Positions 6,470 to 9,401 of a DNA stretch of 9,401 nt are shown here, piece by piece (within the stretch, counting starts at the first letter, position 1; every line of letters starts with the position of its first letter). The position numbers and the translations under genes are program-made. Where the stretch lies: positions 1 to 9,401 of the forward strand of contig CAZYJR010000063.1 in NCBI GenBank assembly GCA_964647905.1, written 5' to 3'. Origin of the DNA: CAZYJR01 sp964647905 (lineage in GTDB: Bacteria; Desulfobacterota; DSM-4660; Desulfatiglandales; HGW-15). The notes below the pieces were generated by a model that saw nothing but the letters and a program-made list of their open reading frames with translations, did no database searches and had not been told where the DNA came from.

Positions 6470-7213
6470 ATGACGGTTAATAGCGAACTGATCATCGAGG
6501 GGGTTTCCAAGTCCTTCCGCGGGCTGCAGGCCTTGAGCAATGTGAGCCTGCATGTCTCCCAGGGCGAGATCGTAGGGCTGATAGGCCCGAACGGAGCGGG
6601 CAAGACCACGCTCTTCAACGTGGTCTCCGGTTTCATCCCCCCGGATTCCGGGCGGGTCGAGCTGGGAGGAATGAGCCTGCTTGGGAGCAAACCGCATCGA
6701 ATCTGCAAGATGGGCATGGCGCGGACTTTCCAGATCGTAAAGCCGTTCGGGAACTTGACTGTTTTGGAAAACGTCGCGGTCGGAGGCTTCAATCATACCA
6801 TGCACCCGGCCGAGGCCGAGGAGACCAGCCGGGACATCCTGGAATTCGTGGGGCTTGCGCCCAAGGCGCTCTTGCCGGCCAGAAACCTGACCACTCCCGA
6901 TCGCAAACGGCTCGAGCTTGCCCGGGCCTTGGCCACCCGGCCGAAGCTTCTTCTCCTGGACGAGGTGATGGCCGGCTTGAATCCGACGGAGAAGGACGAG
7001 GTGATCGGCCTGGTCAGGAAGATCCTGGACAGCGGGACGTCCGTTTTGATCATCGAACACGCCATGCGCGTCATCATGGGCCTATGCGAGAGGATCTATG
7101 TCCTGGACTACGGCTGCCTGATCGCCGAGGGCGATCCTGCGGCCATCAGCCGCGACCCGAAGGTTATCGAGGCCTACCTGGGGAAGGAATATGCCGCTGC
7201 TGCAAGCAAATGA
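6470..7213 (+). CDS. livG: ABC transporter ATPase LivG with non-canonical signature motif
   Basis: A 247-residue cytoplasmic ATPase of the HAAT importer. Motifs in order: Walker A GPNGAGKTT (39-47), Q-loop Gln88 in ARTFQIVKPF (84-93), signature region LTTPDRKRLELARAL (140-154), Walker B LLLLDE (160-165) followed by VMAGLNPTE, and H-loop His197 in IIEHAM. The signature lacks LSGGQ: where LivG usually reads LxYGQQRRLE this protein has LTTPDRKRLE, so the Ser and Gly that contact the partner's ATP are Thr and Pro. Walker A, Walker B and the H-loop are intact, so it should still bind and hydrolyse ATP with LivF supplying the other signature. From memory, similar variants (with DEVMAGL) recur in HAAT operons, so this looks like a subgroup trait rather than a dead gene. 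The start is ATG with GGAGG ten nt upstream, one nt after livM. Confidence 0.95.
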   Translation: MTVNSELIIEGVSKSFRGLQALSNVSLHVSQGEIVGLIGPNGAGKTTLFNVVSGFIPPDSGRVELGGMSLLGSKPHRICKMGMARTFQIVKPFGNLTVLENVAVGGFNHTMHPAEAEETSRDILEFVGLAPKALLPARNLTTPDRKRLELARALATRPKLLLLDEVMAGLNPTEKDEVIGLVRKILDSGTSVLIIEHAMRVIMGLCERIYVLDYGCLIAEGDPAAISRDPKVIEAYLGKEYAAAASK

Positions 7214-7928
7214 CATCGAAGTCTTCTTCGGCCCCCTTCAGGTCCTGTGGGGCGTCTCCTTTGAGCTGGAGGAAACTGAGACGGTGTCCCTGTTGGGATC
7301 CAACGGCGCCGGCAAGACCACCACAGTCAGCGGAGTGGCCGGCATAGTCCCGGTAAGCGGGGGCCGGGTATACTTCGACGGGCAGGACGTCACCCGGCTG
7401 CCCGCACACAAGCGGGTGGAGGCGGGCCTTATCCTTGTCCCGGAAGGGCGCAAGATCTTCCCCTCCCTCTCGGTCCTGGAGAACCTGGAGCTGGGATCCT
7501 TTCTCAAGGGCCCCAAATCCCGCAGGCAAGAGAGCCTGGATCGGGTCATGGGGATGTTTCCTGTTCTAAGAGAAAGGAGAAACCAGGCGGCAGGAACGCT
7601 ATCCGGGGGAGAACAGCAGATGCTGGCCCTGGGTCGAGGGCTGATGTCCCTGCCCCGCCTGCTGATCCTGGATGAGCCTTCATTGGGCTTGGCCCCGATA
7701 ATCGTGGATGAGATTTTTCACTCGGTGACCGCCATCAATGACGAGGGAGTAACCGTCCTGCTGGTCGAGCAAAACGCGCCCCAGGCCCTATCGATTTCAA
7801 ACCGCGCCTATGTCTTGGAGGAGGGGAAGGTGGTCCTGAGCGGGTCCGGGGCGGAGCTTTTGGAGAACGACCATATCCGCAAAGTCTACCTGGGAGTGGT
7901 CGAGGAACCCGCTGCGCCGCAGGCATAG
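7191..7928 (+). CDS. livF: ABC transporter ATPase LivF
   Basis: A 245-residue cytoplasmic ATPase, the partner of LivG. Motifs: Walker A GSNGAGKTT (36-44), LVPEGRKIFPSLSVLENL (82-99) typical of LivF, canonical signature LSGGEQQMLALGRGL (137-151), Walker B LLILDEPSLGLAP (157-169), and switch region LLVEQNAPQAL (190-200), where Gln194 stands in the usual H-loop His position. To my knowledge this Gln is normal for LivF. The gene starts inside livG with a 23-nt overlap. The AAGGA at 7184-7188 is only two nt from the ATG, shorter than ideal, so initiation probably relies on ribosomes finishing livG. No better in-frame start exists, and the N-terminus LLQANDIEVFFG fits the family start. The C-terminus VEEPAAPQA is an unremarkable tail. 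With LivG it powers the importer. Confidence 0.95.
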   Translation: MPLLQANDIEVFFGPLQVLWGVSFELEETETVSLLGSNGAGKTTTVSGVAGIVPVSGGRVYFDGQDVTRLPAHKRVEAGLILVPEGRKIFPSLSVLENLELGSFLKGPKSRRQESLDRVMGMFPVLRERRNQAAGTLSGGEQQMLALGRGLMSLPRLLILDEPSLGLAPIIVDEIFHSVTAINDEGVTVLLVEQNAPQALSISNRAYVLEEGKVVLSGSGAELLENDHIRKVYLGVVEEPAAPQA

Positions 7929-7939
7929 GATACTGTCCC

Positions 7940-7964
7940 TTCTCTCGGCCTTTCGCCGGGGGAA
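7940..7964 (+). other. Stem-loop in the livF to PrpD gap
   Basis: As RNA, 7940-7949 (TTCTCTCGGC) pairs with 7955-7964 (GCCGGGGGAA) over ten base pairs, two of them G-U, around the loop CTTTC. No T run follows. It ends eight nt before the Shine-Dalgarno GGAG (7973-7976) of the next gene. It may shield the end of the liv message or help tune the downstream gene; the role is inferred. Confidence 0.4.
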
Positions 7965-7985
7965 TGGAGATCGGAGAGACGAACA

Positions 7986-9353
7986 ATGCCGGAGTACCTG
8001 GAGGCAATAAGCCGATTCGCAGCAGACTTGAGCTTTGATCAACTGCCCTCGCAGGTGGTGGATCGCGCCCTGGACGTGACCGCGGACACCATGGCGGTGA
8101 TCGCAGCCGGGGGGATGGAAGAGGAGGTAAGAAGGCTGTCAGCCGCGCTCCTTGATGAGGACCGGCAAGGCCCGGCCACCCTGTTGGCGGACGGCCGTAA
8201 GGCCCCCCTACTGGAGGCGGCCTTTATCAACGGCGCCGCAGGAACGTTCCTGGAGCTGGACGAAGGGAACCAGTTCGGCAGGGGTCATCCGGCGGTCCAC
8301 GTTGTACCGGCCCTTCTGGGACTGGGGGAAGCCCTGGGCTCGACCGGGCCTGATTACATCGCCGCTCTGGCGGCGGGCTACGAAATCGGGGCAAGGATCG
8401 GGATAGCCGCCAAGATCCGCATGTCCATGCATCCGCATGGGACTTGGGGGACCGTGGGCGCTGCAGTGGCGGCCGGTCGGCTGGCCGGCGTCGACCCCCG
8501 TGGAATGAAGGAGCTCATCAATATCAGCTCCTCCATGGCCCTTGCAACCAGCCGCAAGACAATGCTGGAGGGGGCGACCGTCAGGAACGCCTACTCCGGT
8601 GTGAGCAACCAACTGGGGCTCTTATCCCTCAAGCTCTATCAGTCCGGATTCACAGGCGAGGAGGACGGCCTTCAAACCGTATACGGAAGCGTGATCTCCG
8701 ATGTCTTTGAGCCCGATTTGATGACGGAAGAACTGGGCGCGCGCTTCGAGATCGCAAGGAACTACTTCAAGCGCCACGCAGCCTGCAGATACACCCACTC
8801 GGCGCTGGACGCCCTGGAAATCATAGCGGGCCGGTTCTCGGACGGGCGTATCCCGGTGGACCGGGTGGAAGAGGTGATGGTGGAGACCTACTCCCTGGCA
8901 GCCCAGCTCTCCAATCAACACCCCGCCAACATGCTTGCGGCCAAGTTCTCGATCCCATTCGCCGCGGCCACTTTCATGACCCACGGCCGGGCCGGCGTGG
9001 AATGCTTCCGCCGGGAAAAGGTGGATGACCCGGCCGTCCAGGCCCTGGCAGGCAGGGTCAAGGTGTCCGAAGACCCCGAGCTGACTGCGATGATGCCCGG
9101 GAAGCGCCCCTCCAGGGTGACGGTCCGGCTCAAGGACGGGAGCGAACAAAGGGCCGAGACTTACGTCAACAAGGGCGACTTCGAGTCCCCCTACCCCAAG
9201 GAAGAGCTGATCGCCAAGTACTATGAGCTGGCGGATTCGGCCTGGGGCAGGGGCAAGGCCGAGGCGGTCTACGAAAGGATCCGGAGGCTCCCGGACCTGG
9301 ATTCCCTTACCGAACTCACGACCCCTCTCAGTGATTCATCATCGCCTCATTAA
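7986..9353 (+). CDS. MmgE/PrpD family protein, divergent second paralogue
   Basis: A complete 455-residue member of the family of 2-methylcitrate dehydratase and cis-aconitate decarboxylase. The ATG follows GGAG (7973-7976) by nine nt and the length is normal. Visible landmarks: LPSQVVDRALDVTADTMAV (20-38), FLELDEGNQFGRGHP (88-102) with His101, MHPHGTWGTVGAA (148-160), KRHAACRYTHSALDA (262-276), MVETYSLAAQ (298-307), AKFSIPF (319-325) and the C-terminal NKGDFESPYPKEELIAKY (395-412). The canonical Lys/His segment KxxHPGxAAQSG is VRNAYSGVSNQLG (199-211), which has lost Lys, His and the Gly-Lys/Arg pair. The canonical DDT is DEG, and FSIPF has Phe for the usual Tyr. It is clearly paralogous to the PrpD gene at the left edge, mostly in the C-terminal half. 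It sits 57 nt after livF, so it is probably in the transporter operon. A lyase or isomerase on an imported acid is the natural guess, but the reaction is not determined. Confidence 0.93.
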   Translation: MPEYLEAISRFAADLSFDQLPSQVVDRALDVTADTMAVIAAGGMEEEVRRLSAALLDEDRQGPATLLADGRKAPLLEAAFINGAAGTFLELDEGNQFGRGHPAVHVVPALLGLGEALGSTGPDYIAALAAGYEIGARIGIAAKIRMSMHPHGTWGTVGAAVAAGRLAGVDPRGMKELINISSSMALATSRKTMLEGATVRNAYSGVSNQLGLLSLKLYQSGFTGEEDGLQTVYGSVISDVFEPDLMTEELGARFEIARNYFKRHAACRYTHSALDALEIIAGRFSDGRIPVDRVEEVMVETYSLAAQLSNQHPANMLAAKFSIPFAAATFMTHGRAGVECFRREKVDDPAVQALAGRVKVSEDPELTAMMPGKRPSRVTVRLKDGSEQRAETYVNKGDFESPYPKEELIAKYYELADSAWGRGKAEAVYERIRRLPDLDSLTELTTPLSDSSSPH

Positions 9354-9401
9354 GCAGAGAATGGAACGGCATCCCGAGCCCCTTTTTTTGAGGCGTCGTA
9401 A
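9354..9401. other. Window-end tail without a recognisable gene
   Basis: These 48 nt after the second PrpD gene hold a run of seven T (9383-9389) but only 3-bp stems directly before it. CGCCTCA (9343-9349) and TGAGGCG (9389-9395) are a 7-bp inverted repeat, but 39 nt apart. A weak terminator is possible and not demonstrated. Confidence 0.25.

Noticed and set aside
6449..7060. 203-codon minus-strand frame opposite livG
   Set aside because: It is antisense to an unmistakable ATPase gene; composition only.
9343..9395. Terminator or long-range repeat at the window end
   Set aside because: The 7-bp inverted repeat spans a 39-nt loop and overlaps a stop codon, and only 3-bp stems precede the T7 run. 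It is too weak to call.
1..9401. Mobile elements, CRISPR arrays, tRNA or rRNA genes
   Set aside because: No spaced direct repeats, transposase-like frame, terminal inverted repeats, tRNA cloverleaf or rRNA-like segment was seen; coding density leaves little room.

Overview
The window is about 9.4 kb of GC-rich bacterial DNA in which every credible gene lies on the plus strand. It reads as one tightly packed uptake-plus-catabolism cluster. Arginine AGG and isoleucine ATA codons are common despite the high GC. Together with a Tat-exported binding protein and the gene mix, this suggests a Desulfobacterota-like (deltaproteobacterial) or similar environmental bacterium. That placement is an inference from style, with no marker gene to anchor it.

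Left part (1-3176): the 3' portion of an MmgE/PrpD-family gene whose first ~19 codons lie outside the window, then a small EthD-like dimeric alpha/beta-barrel protein, then a soluble FAD enzyme of the fumarate reductase/3-ketosteroid dehydrogenase superfamily. A clear intrinsic terminator (3189-3213) follows the FAD gene.

Middle part (3254-7928): a complete branched-chain amino acid type (HAAT) ABC importer in the order binding protein, LivH, LivM, LivG, LivF. The binding protein has a twin-arginine signal. A very strong hairpin separates it from the permease genes, which are then packed with overlaps (4 nt for livH/livM, 23 nt for livG/livF) or a 1-nt gap (livM/livG).

Right part (7986-9353): a second, complete and divergent MmgE/PrpD-family gene, followed by 48 nt with no further gene. 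No gap exceeds 90 nt. Stem-loops occur in the four gaps at 1708-1739, 3177-3253, 4508-4597 and 7929-7985, suggesting expression is tuned between cistrons.

Working model (inference): the importer takes up a small carboxylate or amide. The FAD enzyme oxidises or reduces it next to a carboxylate. The two PrpD-like enzymes hydrate, dehydrate, decarboxylate or isomerise the product, with the EthD-like protein as an auxiliary enzyme or ligand binder. The substrate cannot be read from the sequence. The most notable details are a fumarate-reductase-like active site whose proton relay is replaced, an ABC ATPase pair whose non-canonical residues fall in the same composite ATP site, and two PrpD paralogues that depart from the canonical active-site motifs.
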